Positions 44,976-57,183 of a stretch of DNA of 64,000 nucleotides are shown here, one piece after another. This DNA comes from Klebsormidium nitens (taxonomy: Eukaryota > Streptophyta > Klebsormidiophyceae > Klebsormidiales > Klebsormidiaceae). A model generated the notes under the pieces. That model had not been told where the DNA came from. It saw only the letters and a program-made list of their open reading frames with translations, and did no database searches. The translations under genes and the position numbers were made by a program. Position 1 is the stretch's first letter; each line of letters begins with the position of its first letter. Where the stretch lies: assembly GCA_000708835.1 (NCBI GenBank), contig DF237009.1, forward strand, positions 62,001 through 126,000, given 5' to 3'.

Positions 44976-47900
44976 ATGCTAGGGGAAAGTCCCCACGATG
45001 CACTCCACGGCCCTCTGCCAAAGAGGAGGAAGGTTCGTCAGGAGAGTATCTTAGCGGACTCGACACCGAGGCCGATCATCATGGGGGATGACAAGAAGGT
45101 AATGGTTGTGCTGTTCGGATTTCTGGTCAACGAAGCCTTGTTCATGCGCATGTTGTGTCCCTCGCCCGTTTGTACATAGGGATGCTGAAGAGGAGATGTT
45201 TGCATGCATCCTTGCCATGTATTTAGCGATGCAATTTGAAGGAGAGGCAGGACTATCTTTTGTTCTCCCAATATTGCTGTTAATGGTACGTCTTTCTGTG
45301 ACACTGAGCTGCTTCTGGCGGATCTCATTTTGAAACGGCATCAAATTGGCATGTCTGCGCACTGAAAACCCTGTGTGTTGCATTTTGTGCAGGCGGCAGA
45401 GTCTGTGCTGGAGCGGCAAAATCGTCTGCTGACCGGCCAGCTAGAAGTCAACAAGCAGAACCTGAGCAGCATTGACGCAGAGCTTCAGGAGACCAAGAAG
45501 AAGCAGGCCAACTTTGACAATGTGCTGAGCAGTGTCAACAGGACGTGGAAGGAGCTTATTGATGATCTGGAACTTCTATTGCTTAGAGCAAATGGGAGTC
45601 TCAATGGCTCCCACATCTTTGACGCCACGGCGCACATTGAAAAAGGTGCGACATATTGTTGGGTTTCTGTTTGGACACTGTTGGCAACAGTTTTTTGCAG
45701 AGCTTGCGGCATGTTGACTGTATTGAAGATGCATCCAATTGCCTTGCTGTAGCTGGCGACGGTACAAGTGCCTGGTAATAATGTGGTCATTGCTATTCAT
45801 CACAGGAACCAAGAGTTTTTGCTGCCTTTGGGATGGTTTTTGGTCACGCTGATTGGTAATCTCCAAGTACAGCAGCTCTACATAACGACACATTCTGATT
45901 GCACCAATTTCCACTTTTCAGACGATGACATGGATGGAGTGCCAGCAGAACGGATCTTCCTGCACAAGCTTCTTCATGCTCATGAGAGCGACCAGAAGCC
46001 AAGTACGTCCAACGGCAGCGATGACGATGAAAGGCAGCATCTTGAAGCAGCACTCCGGTCGCGCAAGGCTACTACGAAGAAAACGCTGGGCCAGGTCATT
46101 GCAGCCATTGACAATGAGCGGCAGAGAAACGAAGAGTTGGCGGCTGTTCTGCGACAAAAAGTGTCCTCCGATGGTATGTGGCTATAAATCTGTTTTCTTC
46201 TTGCGGTTGCGTTGGAATCTCAGTCCTATTTGAGCATCAAAGCTGCAAGCATGTTCTGTCTTAACAACTTTCTCGTCCTTGGCCTCCTGCTTTGCGATGC
46301 AGCGGTGCCTGTGGTGGCACCGTAGATCTTGAAGTCTTGCATGAATACGTCCTGCTCCAGCGGTTTTGTTTTGAAACTGCTCTGGGTAATATTAGTTTAG
46401 GGTTAGCATCAATCTGTCGTTCTGACAGCACTTTGGACCAGCATCTGTGTTCGCCGACGCCTGCCATTGACAAAGATTTTCCTGAATGAATCTTCAAGCC
46501 ATTCCTGCAGAATCAGTTGCAATGCTGTAAGAATTTTTGAACCTGTAAAGCTCTGTACGGTAGAAGGAGTCCTTCACGCTTATTGAGTGCTTTCCTTACC
46601 CCGGATGGTGACACGCCATTGCAACAAGTTCGCGAGGGAAGCACGCCTGACAGCAGAATTTCGATGTACGATCAGATGTTGGACAAGTCTTGCGGACTGA
46701 GGATGAGAGGGTGCGGAAGGAGGTCAAGAGGCTGCGCTCGGACATGGACGAGCTGCATTTGTTGCACGACAAGCTGTCCAGAGAGATGAAGCGCTTGCAA
46801 GATTGTCATGGGCGGGATCAGGCGAAGATCAAGCACCTAACCGGTAAGAACTTGCCCGTCCAACATCAGGCCACCCTGCTTTCGGCAGCTCTTTCTTCTT
46901 GCGCTTGTACTTCGACTTTGACAACATTTGGCCAATTGCTGCTCATTGATATTTTGACTGATTACCTGTCTCTGGTTTTGGTGTCTCAAGTGATCTGCGG
47001 AATGAAGGAATCAGCCGGCTCTGCCTTCCGCACTTCACAGTCCTTGACATCTTGCTCCTTTCTTGATGGTTGCAGAGGAACTAGAGAGGGTTCGATCTGA
47101 CCTGGACAGCTGCAGGCGGAAGCTGGTCAAGGAGGCAGCTGCCTCTGCCTCTACACCAACGACTCCCGTCCATGCAAATAACAACCATCTGTCACGCACC
47201 GAAAGCAAGACGGACAGGAAAGAGCTGGACCAACTAGTGCGCCAGAAGGCAGATTTGGAGAGCCAGTTGCAAGAAGTGGAGGTAGATCACGCCCTCTGCC
47301 GTTCTCCAAAGTTTGTGTGCTCGTTGCTAGGTTGCTCACCATCGTAGCCTCCTTCAAGCCATCCACGCGTCTCAAGTTTGCTCATTGGTTGTAAGCCTTT
47401 GGATCGCGCACATTAAGTGCGATGATTGTGGAGATTCTTTCTGCTGTTTGCTGTTTGTGGAAGTATGCGCGAAATGCGGAAGTGTGGCCGATTGTTGGGT
47501 CCATACTTTGCCTAGGCTGCCATGTTTCAAGGGAATAAGGAGCGGAACTTCCTTGTTTACCACCACTGATGCAAAGAGGACATGTGCGTCCTGTTTGCCA
47601 GGCTGTGTCCTTGTTCTTCTGACTTGATGAACAATAATCTCTGCAGAGGATCGCCCAAGGCCGCTTGGAGGAACTTCAGAGCAACCACCGGAAACAGCTC
47701 GAGCTCCAGAGGGAGTTGCAGAATGTCAAGGTGGGGTTCAGTGCCGTCTAGCTGGCACCAGAAAGGATACTGGCTCCCTTAGTCAGCATGACCGGCGCCC
47801 CCGTATTGTTGAACCCCACATCTGATTGCGTGTACTTTAGCTCCTCAATGTGTTCACTGTACGTGGACAGGTGTTCAGATTGCATCTTTGATATCACCTC

Positions 47901-50900
47901 TCCGTTTTTTCTGAAAGTGCAAGCTTCTGTGCTGAGCACCATGTGGTGAGGGAGCCAGTGCTGCTTATCAAGGTATATTGTGAACGCTCTTTGTGTGCTC
48001 TCAGCCAACCACCTTCCAAAATTATCGAGTTCCATACTTGTTAGAGGCGCATCAGAACTTAGAAGCCTTCCTTGCACCATGTTCGCAGGCCCATCTGGAC
48101 GATGAGAAGCTAGCGCACAAGCCGCGACCGATCCACGAGATGGAGAACCGGGTCAAGTCGTACTTGGAGGAGCTGAACAATGCCCAGGCAACAATTAATC
48201 GTTTACTGGTAAGAGGAGACACAACACTTCTTACATCACTAATGTTGCAAGTCAGAAGCGAAAAAGCTGGACAAAGCAGAATTGACGTTTCTCAGTTGTT
48301 GCTGAAGCCAGGCAGCACGATGCTGGAGAGAGAGTGGCATGCAATTCAACCAGCACTTCCAAGGGCGCTGCACTCCAAATCCATCAATGCTGAGGGACTC
48401 TGGCTTTCAGTGGGAGCATCAGTAGGCTGTTCACCCTGCCCGTCTTCAACTGGTCTTAGGGCCACCCAAAGCCTTGCCTTCCTTTATTTTTGGCATTCTC
48501 TCTGAAGCTCGCGCAGAGACGGGGCTGTTAGACTGCAGCAGTGGTCGTTTCATGGCTCATTCTGGCCCATTCTCGCCCGTTTGATTTTTGGAGAAGAGTG
48601 TTCGTCTCCCTGCCATTCGGTCCGTTGAACGTGCAAGTTCTGATTGTAAGCTGGAATGTTTGCAGGAGGAACGAGACATGGCTATCCAGCGTGAGCGGGA
48701 GACGGTCATTCGGGCGGAGGCTGGGGAAACGGCACGGAGGGCTGTCATTCTAGCAGACAAACGGATAGAGGATCTTGAGGCGAAGCTGCAGGCAACACGG
48801 AATGAAAAGGACTCTCTGGAGAGGCGCCTGACGGAGGCCATCCATGGAGCAGGTTAGTGCGACCTTTGTTTCGGATTCAATGAGTATCGGATATTGGGAC
48901 ATGAAATGGGGATCGTTTTCCTGGTAGCTGATAATCTGCAGAAAGTGTGTGTGGAGCCAGAGCGCACAAGGCAGCATGAGGTATTGAGTCGTGTTACTTT
49001 GTGCTAGCAAGAATGTGCGGGAGTGGACGTCACCGATGGGGAGTCTGATGGCCCTTTCCAGTTGTTACCAGGAAACAGTACAGCACGTTGTGTTTCCGAA
49101 GTGATTTCTTAATCCTTTTCGAAGTACATCTGACCTTTCTAGTGCTGGGTCTCTTCACCGTTAGGCACTTAAGCGAAAGCATGCACATGTTAACCACCGA
49201 GTCTGTATGCAACTACGGACACCTCATGTCTCCGCTTTACTTCTGGCGGGTTTTGGCACAATTCAGACCGCTTCTTCTCCTACGCTCTTCTGAGGCTTTT
49301 GAGGCTTCGAACACACAATCGACTTGCTGAGCATGCGATTGTGTCCTGCAGGCCCGGAGACGGTGGCGGAGCTGCGGATGATGCTTGGGACCTTCCAGAG
49401 CGAGATGCAAATGCTCAAGGGTCAGGTGGAGCGTTTCAAGCTGTCGGCAGAAGCGGTCCCCGCGCTGAAAGCAGAGGTCCACGCGCTGGGGGTTCAGCTC
49501 AGGCATAAGGTGCGAAGGTAGAGCATCCTTTGATTGCTTGGAGTCGAAATATTCTGCCTTTGTTCCGACAAAGCCTGGGCGCTTTCCTGGTCGCTTGAAT
49601 AGGCGCGGCAATGTCCACGTGACGCTGCAGGTAGTCGCATTTTACTGGGGAAGCCTGATGAACATCGTTACGCAGTGCTTTTGTTGTCGAGTTTCTTGTT
49701 GGACTACCTTGATTATGATTAAAGAAGCGACTCTTCAGATTCCGGCGCGTGCACATGTTTGCGTCAACCTGCCATCTCCTTCTGGCGCTTCCACACACAT
49801 CCACCAATCCCTAGCGGAATAAGCCCTTAAACAAACCCAACCTTCAAACTCGCAGGAGGAAGATTGCCAGCGGTTGTCAGAGACGGTGTCGGGCCAGCTG
49901 ACGGAGCTGCGGGAGCTGCGGGAGCAGGTCAAGGCGCTGCGAACTACAGAGCTCGAGCTGCAGCAGTTTGTCGAGATGTTCGAGCAGGCCGCGACGGACC
50001 CCCGGGACGCCATCGAGGCCAAGAAGGCCGAGCGGCGGGCGAGGGTGCAGGTGAGAGGACCAGTGGTAGCATAGCGCTTGGCATGTTGATGTCAGACGCC
50101 TCACTCGTACAGATTTCCTCTGCGGCTTCTTCTTCAGTCCACACGTTTGTCAGCTGCTCGTTCCCTTTGTTTGTGGAACCGTAATTCCTACCAACTTCTT
50201 AGAGAGGTCTTCCTGTGCCCATCGTAGCAGTGTCTCAGATGCAAGGTATGGTTTTTCTAAGCATCCTTTGTTGTTTCTAGGCATCCCAGTCCTAACCATA
50301 TTGGACGATGCTACTTGAGCCTTTCAGCTTTCTGAACGCAAAGACTCAACTTCTATACCCCTGTCTTGTTCAGCCTTCAAGTTCCTGAATACTCTCTGTT
50401 GTCCCACAGATCATGGAGCTCAAGCGGGAGCTGAACGATCATGCCGTCGAGCAGCGGGTGCGCGACGCTCGTGCAGCGCAGGAGAAGGGGCAGCAGAAGC
50501 TGGCCGCCGCGGAGGCAGAGTCGGCGCAACTCAGGAAGAAGGTGGAGAACATGGAGAGGTGAGGCGGCCGGCTTTGAATCCTAACCAAAGTAGGGTGATG
50601 CCCGTTGTTGTTTTTGGAGAGACAGGGCCTTCGCCTGTATCTGTATCTTTTCTTGTCTGACTGGGTTCGCTCTTTTACTGAAGGGCAGGGGCTTTCGCTG
50701 TCTTACTTCGACTTGAGCCTTGTGGAGGCAATGTAATGGTGCAGGCAAGGATGACACAGGCGGACCTGTACTCAGCAGAACGGCGTCCAAAAGGCTGGTT
50801 GACGTCTGGATGGGCCATCTTTGCCGCATGACAATCTGGACAGAAAGCGAGGTTCAAGACGGCTTGTAATCAGTTTTCTCTTATCTTCGCAGAGAGCTTG

Positions 50901-53143
50901 TGGAGCTGCGAGAAAAGTTGGCAAAGAAGGACGGCGACGGGGAAGCACTGGAGTCGGAGATCGAGGTGCGCTTCGTGCCTATCAGGTCGTCGTTTACTGA
51001 ATTCGAAGAAAAGTTGCAAGGCCATTGCACGTATCGCTCACATGTGAGCCTGCAGATTGAGATTATGATTAGATGTAAATGCATTTTGGTCCCTCTGGAA
51101 ATTATCTCCTCAGGGTTCTGAAAGCCTGATTGTCTTGCCTCTTGCAGACCATTGCGAGTGCGGTGGGGGAGTTCGAGGCGCAGAGTATGCGGTTGGAGAA
51201 GAAGCTGGCCGAGCAGAGGGCAGAGAACACAAGGGTGCGACTCCAAAAGCTTCCTCTGTCTATGAACGACGATTTGGAATGACGCCTCCCAGTCGCCCTC
51301 TCAGGCCGTCATGATGGGGTGCTGCCAGTAGACTGGTGTCGTCAATGCAAATTCTTGCATCATGGGTCTCGAAAATTCTTGCCGTCTTCATTTTTGAACT
51401 AGGAGGCAACACTTAGACAGACACGAACAATCGCGCTCTCCCTCGGCAGACTGTGACTGAGGGCCTGGCGGCGAAGCATTGGCCGTTGATCTGGACATGG
51501 AGGCATGACTGAGAAACCCGTTTACACCTAGAAATTTCCGTTGAACAGCATTCTCCCTAAGTGAATCCGCGACACGTAAGAGTTTTTGTAAACGCGGCGC
51601 TCATTTTGTACGTCCTTCTCCCTGCAGATTGCGACCGAGGGCCTGGAAGCGAAGCAGCGGCTGCTGGCTTACGTCTCGGACAAGGAGGCGACGGTGACGC
51701 AGCTGCAGCACGCCAACACTGCGCTGAACCTGCAGCAGCAGCGCGTGAGCCGGCTCGAGGAGCAGCTCCACGTGACCAACCAGCAGCTGCAAAAGGTGGC
51801 GGACGATGCGCGGCACTACCAGATGCAGGCCGAGGGGCTGCGCCGGCAGGCGCAGGGCATCGACGGCGCGCTGCAGGAGACGCGAGGCGCGCTCGAGCAG
51901 GCCGAAAAGGTGGGGTCGGTTCTGACAATGGTTTTTGTGGTGACTCGATGGCTGGCTCGCTTGTTTCTCTTTGAGGGTTCTGGGAGGCGCCTGTGCGCTT
52001 GATTTGGAGGGAGCCGATTCATTATTTTTGGTGTGTGCACCAGTTTTGTCCCTGTCGTATGAAGGGATACCCAGCTTTTATTGCAGATTGTCCAGGCCCA
52101 TTAGTCTGTCTGGATTCACGGCCTGATTACCAGGCTTGGTCGTGGGCCTGGGAAAGAGATGTTTTATCCAATTATTGCCAATGTGAATTTGGGAACTTGA
52201 GCGGTTGCAAAGCAGGTGTGACAAAATTGAAGCCGCCAGCATTAGGTACTTATTGCTTCGGGTCCCTCTCTTTTGGAACAGTCTGATGTCAATGAAGTCA
52301 TTGAGGTCATGGCAGAAGGATAGAGCACCGCAGGCCTCCGTTCTCCTTGTTCTTACTACTGCCCTGTCGATCAGATCGCAGAGTTGCCTATTTACAGGGA
52401 AGTCAAACAGTTTCCCACTCTTCTCAAGGTGCTAGTACGCCTTTCCTTTATTACTGGAACAGGTCAAGTCGGAGCATGTTGCAGATTTTCCAAGGAGCCC
52501 GTTAGAAGAGAGGGATCCTTTTACTTGAGGCCCCTTAACGCTTTTTCTCTTGTTGAAAACAGGTCAAGTCCGAGCGTGCCATCCAGTTGGAAGCTGCTGA
52601 GAAGGAGCTGGCGGACGAGCGGTTCAAGCGGAAACGGGTGGAGGAGGATCTAGAGCGGGAGCGCAGCAAGTGCGCGCGGCTCGCCAAGCACCAGGACCGG
52701 GGCACCGACTCGGAGGCGCTCAACCAAGAGATCAGGACATACCGCAGCATGCTCAAGTGCAAGATCTGCGACACGCGGCAAAAGAGCGTGAGTTACCTCG
52801 TGGAAATGTCCAACAGAAAAAAGTGTGACGATGTCCCTTTCGTGTCAAGAGTTCCTGCCGTTCGTAAGTTGTGCTTGTAGTCAAAAACTGCGAGGAGCTC
52901 TTCGAAAGATCGGATCTCCCGAATTTTCACCTGTCTTCCTCTTGTGCTGGTTCCTGTTCGTCTTTGGATAGGTTATGTTTCTGAGCACGATCATGTGTTC
53001 TGTTGCAGGTGGTCATCACGAAATGCTACCACACCTTCTGTCAGCAGTGCATTACTAGTCGCATCGAGAACAGGATTCGGAAGTGTCCAAGCTGTCAGCT
53101 ACAGTTCGGGGTCAACGACGTTCACGAATTCTTCTTAGTGTAG
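44976..53143 (+). CDS. Bre1/HUB-type E3 ubiquitin ligase for histone H2B, 16 exons, 898 aa
   Basis: Exons: 44976-45098, 45393-45645, 45922-46173, 46676-46843, 47076-47281, 47647-47730, 48089-48208, 48666-48852, 49352-49509, 49856-50050, 50410-50558, 50893-50965, 51148-51234, 51628-51909, 52563-52787, 53009-53143. All phases agree. The C-terminus is a C3HC4 RING: Cys845, 848, 860, His862, Cys865, 868, 880, 883, with the family string VVITKCYHTFC. The rest is coiled coil matching plant HUB1/HUB2 order, for example LKAEVHALGVQL and the EAKKAERRARVQ region. Arabidopsis HUB1 is 878 aa. A basic cluster PKRRKV at 15-20 is a likely nuclear signal. The family monoubiquitinates H2B during transcription. 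The acceptor of exon 4 is the least certain border. Introns before exons 14 and 15 carry exon echoes. Confidence 0.93.
51434..51493 (+). repeat. echo of Bre1/HUB exon 14 start with intact acceptor
   Basis: TCTCCCTCGGCAG is followed at 51450 by about 40 bp closely matching the first 40 bp of exon 14 (true start 51628; shared GAGGGCCTGG and GCGAAGCA). It lies about 180 bp upstream of the real acceptor. Confidence 0.8.
52450..52480 (+). repeat. short echo of Bre1/HUB exon 15 start
   Basis: GGAACAG followed by GTCAAGTCGGAGC at 52463 copies the first 13 bp of exon 15 (true start 52563) with one change, 100 bp upstream. The similarity fades quickly, so this is weaker than the exon 14 echo. Confidence 0.55.
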
Positions 53144-54427
53144 ACTTTCCTAGAAGAGCACCGAGAGAGCGAGAATTGCTGAATTAACGTTTCTTTTCCA
53201 CTCGCGCTCTGGCCGCCAATTCTCTGACAGCCTCTAACCTCTGTCTGGTGGGTTCGATAGCTTGAAGTCGAAAGATAGTGTAATATAGACGAGCTTACTT
53301 GGAAGATTCTTGGTATGGCTCAGGCTGTTTGCAATGAACAGAAGGGCATGTCTTTGGGGACGGCTTTTCTTGTTATGCGAAATGTGTCTGATCCAACACC
53401 CGGAAGCACCATGATATGCACCACTTGTTGTGTTGAGAGCTCCCTTTTAAGTGAATTTGTGATCTCATGAGTTGGCGGCGTCTGAATAGGTTGTCCTTGC
53501 ACATGCTACCTAGTTAGCCAGACGATCACCTGACAGTCTGACATGCAAGGCCTGAAGTATCACTGGGAGCTAGTAGGTAAGCATTGTGTATATGAGAACA
53601 CGAATGGCAGAGCCGGAAGCATCCTCACCACTTGCGGTCCACAAGATAGCAAGAACGATTCTATCTGAAGAACAAGTCAGCTAATACTTGTTCCGTCTTC
53701 CATGCTTCATAAATCAGCTCTTAGATATCGGGCATGGTGATCATACTATGAGAATCAAAAGTAATACAATCCTCATCAGTGTAGCAAATTCATGACCTGC
53801 AGCCGACCATCTCGTGTAACGGAGCTTGAACGTGACGCGATCTAATGGATGTCGAGACTGTCGTCATGGGCACATAACACTGATCGAACATGTAAAACCC
53901 CATGCTGCATGCAAGTCACATGCAAATGAAGTATATTGCCACGTGCAACGCCACAGTCTCTCGGCCTCTGCCTGTTGGAGACGCATGCAGGAACGGATTT
54001 TATCGCGGCTTGGTTCTGTACGTGCGTTTGCACAAGTAACGTCCGGTCAAGTACTTTGCCGCAGTGTACATAAGTTCAATCGAGAACATGTGAAAAATTG
54101 TCAAATTCATATGTATGCAATCAATATCCAGGCCATGATGTAGTGGAAGTGGCAGCGTACGTGAATTGATGTATTAAACGTAATTTGCATCCGCATTAAC
54201 ACAGTATACCTCCCTAAAGTTGTGCCTCAACCTATTCATTCAGCGGTGCACAAATGTGTTCGGATTCCAATTTGCGTTTGCTCGTCTGCGGGCCTGCCGA
54301 GATTGTAGATTTGTAACCTATGGATGTTAGGCTTGATTGAATGTATCAATGTGTGCAGAGGAAAGGGATTCCTTGGCTGATGTCGCATCTCTTGAGAGGG
54401 GGCTGCGGGCGTCTAGCTTTTTCACAA
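53144..54427. other. intergenic between convergent genes
   Basis: 1.3 kb between the Bre1 stop and the glycosyltransferase stop, holding both 3' ends. Open frames here are short and lack codon bias. Nothing recognisable. Confidence 0.5.
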
Positions 54428-57183
54428 CTATTCCACCACCTCCTCGCAGAAGATGCAAAACTCGTTGAACGCTGCGCGCATGAGCGACCCCTCCGCCGCG
54501 CGGTGCTTCCGCGCAATCTGGTTGTACCAGTGGAAGACACGTGTCTCGTTGCGCATGCGCGCCCAAAACGTCGCCTGCTCGTCGGCGCTCTTGGCGGTCC
54601 CATTCACACCAGAGTACGCCCAGATGTTCTTATAGTAGATTGGGTACATTGCCATGGTCGGCAGGACGGTGTAACTGCCCTCCAGGTCTTTGCGCGAGAG
54701 CATGCGTCTGAGAAGACCGGGGCCGTTGTATTCCCACTTCTCCTGCGCCCAGGAAAGAGTGACGTCAGGCTCCAACCACGTGAAACCGTACTGGCATTTC
54801 GGCGCTCGTAGAGCTTTGAGCTGAGGAGGAGTGGCGTCAGCGTGCGGGCCGGGGACCCCACACTATTTTGCTGTGGCTGGATCCAGTCCTCTTTGAGGAC
54901 CGAAAAGAGCAGTTGCGCTTTCAGACAGTCGCTAAATGACGACAAACCTTAACACCTCGACGAGGAGCGTCAAGTCATTTGAACGACTGATGGACGACAA
55001 AAAAATGGTGTATGTCATAAATGCCCCGGAGAATATCGACCTGCTCTCTTTGACGACCAGAGCGCATACCGCGGCAGAGACGGAGCTGAAGAAAAGTCTC
55101 CACTCGAGACCGCGTTTCGTTTGTCGTACTCAAATTAGCGCGAATTGACCATTTGATGATGCCAGGCGCGGAACAATGATCAGTTCCTAAAACACGAGGA
55201 CTAGTCAGCCTCACCTGGTTGTAGTTGCCGCTCGCCTCGACCATGCACTCGTACAAGAAACTGCTGCCTCGGTCAAATATCAGTACGGCTCCTGCGAAGT
55301 CACAACAACAGTTTGATGATTCACATTGCCAAGATGTAAGAGAGCCTGTCTGTCAGAAATGCTTTGTACTAGCTGTATCTTCACCCACTACTGGTGCGTA
55401 TCCTCACAATCTATCGACGCAATCGAATTCAACCATGGAAAGGACAGTTTCGATTCTGATTGAGCAGCCACGTTTCGAAACGTCTATTCTGAAGTCTCGT
55501 AAGATCGCTCGCAAGGTTAGAAAGTTGCAGCGACGATCTCACCATTCACTTGCTTAGGCGTACCCGTTCTGCGGTCAGTCATCTGCGCGCCGAAGGAGTT
55601 TCGGACGTCCGTGACGTCATTCATGACGATGCAGTCCGTGTCCATGTACACGCCTGCGGACAGGTCAGGAAACCGTCAGCCAGTGTCCGAATGTGACAAT
55701 ATCTCCAGAGAGTTGGGGGCTTGATTGCTCTAAGATTTCGGAGATGGTTCTTGTACCATATCCTTTTCAGGGGCTTGATTGCTCTGAGATTGCGAAGACC
55801 ATCAGCCGGTGTCTGTCCCAGCAACATACCTTACCGAGCCACTGTTCAGAATAGTCAAACTCCCGTTCGAAGGATCTGCTCATCGAAGTATCAATCAAGG
55901 AAATAAATATCGAAAGATGCAGACGGAGACAGCAAAAAGAGGGAGAGCAGACGGGGATCAGTCGAGTTTTATGTCGTCCGAAGTCCCAAGTCCCGTTTCT
56001 GCTTTGAGCGGCCATAGTACGAGATGGCGGTCCGCTGGTAACATGTTTCCACCGCAAAGTATTGAAGCCATATTTGCAGCAGATTGGATCTCTAAGACTA
56101 AAAGTTCATGAAACAAAATGGAGAAGATCCAAAACGAAAAAATACTCCATCTGTGGGCTTCCTAATTCGCTGGTGGATTCGCTTCGAACTAAAAATCCAA
56201 GAGCGCTCACCTCCAAACTTGTACACAATCGCGAGGCGCATCAGATCTGTGAAGTGCGAGAAAAAGTGTTTCCCTTTGCGCCGCTCGTCCACCTTCTTAT
56301 ACCACACCTCCACCGGCGTGTACTTCACGAGTGACGTCACGTCGAACTCGTCGAGAATCAGTAGCCGGAATCCGCGGGCCTGCAGCTCGCTCATGAACCG
56401 GTTCTCGAACTTGAGCACCGAGAGGAAGATGACGCAAGCGCGGGGGTGCGTGACGAAAGCGCTCTCCACCGACCGGAGATGCCGCATTTGGAACCCGCTG
56501 GATTTTAGGGTTTTGTTCGGCGCGCTGGTCGTCGTCCAGAGCATGAAGAAAGTAACGGGACAACCGGTTTCTTGAATATAGTCCCCGATCGATCTCTCGA
56601 CCCCCGTCGCAGGGTGGTGAAAGCAACCGGGCTCTTCCGCCGGCCAGTTCTTGCCGGGCAATGAATCCCCAACCGCTTTCACTTCCACATCAGGCATGTC
56701 CAATGGATTCTTAAGCTGAGAAGAACCGTTCGCGAGGATGCTTTCCTCCCCTAGATTCCCTAATGAGACTTCCGGCTTAGAGACGCCTTCTCTTCCTTCT
56801 CTCACCGAGCCTTCCATCGCATCAAACTCTTCGGCCAAAGCATTCGATGCCATGATTTCCCTCTCCTTTCTGGTCCCACTTCGTGAAAACTCTGGGAATC
56901 TTGCCTCTCCGGAAACTTCTGCTGCAGCTCCCAGCTCCCATGGACTCCCTCTCTCTCCCCTCACCCCGTTTCTGAAGCTCTCTGCTGAGCTGCTTTTGGC
57001 CCCCTCTGCGATTCGGGAGCTCTTTGCGATGCGGTCGGTGATATTTACCGGGGGAGCCCCACTCCCCGCCAATTTGTTGCCAAATCTCAGGAAGGGCTCC
57101 GACGAGAGCCACGTGTAACAACAAGTGCTCAGGATGACGAGCCACAGCACCAGATGCATGGCGCTTAGCGGAGGAGGGTTCAT
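54428..57183 (-). CDS. GT32-type glycosyltransferase, type II membrane protein, 510 aa
   Basis: Exons: 57183-56211, 55653-55564, 55291-55215, 54820-54428; phases agree. Residues 9-27 (MHLVLWLVILSTCCYTWL) form a single N-terminal membrane anchor, followed by a long variable stem. The catalytic part has FFMLWTT, the SHFTDLMRLAIVYKFGG region and the DxD motif in GVYMDTD (Asp329, Asp331), the metal and nucleotide-sugar site of DXD sugar-transferase domains. It continues with GAVLIFDRGSSFL and WEYNGPGLLRRM, as in the plant family related to alpha-1,4-galactosyltransferases. A Golgi location with the active site in the lumen is expected. Donor and acceptor sugars cannot be read from the sequence. 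The gly-gly before the DxD motif is completed across the exon 1/2 junction, supporting the model. Confidence 0.88.

Noticed and set aside
46583-46675. Longer version of Bre1 exon 4 starting near 46598
   Set aside because: That frame (DGDTPLQQVREG) does not continue into the conserved LRTEDERVRKEVKRLR segment; the acceptor at 46675 keeps phase, though its pyrimidine tract is weak.
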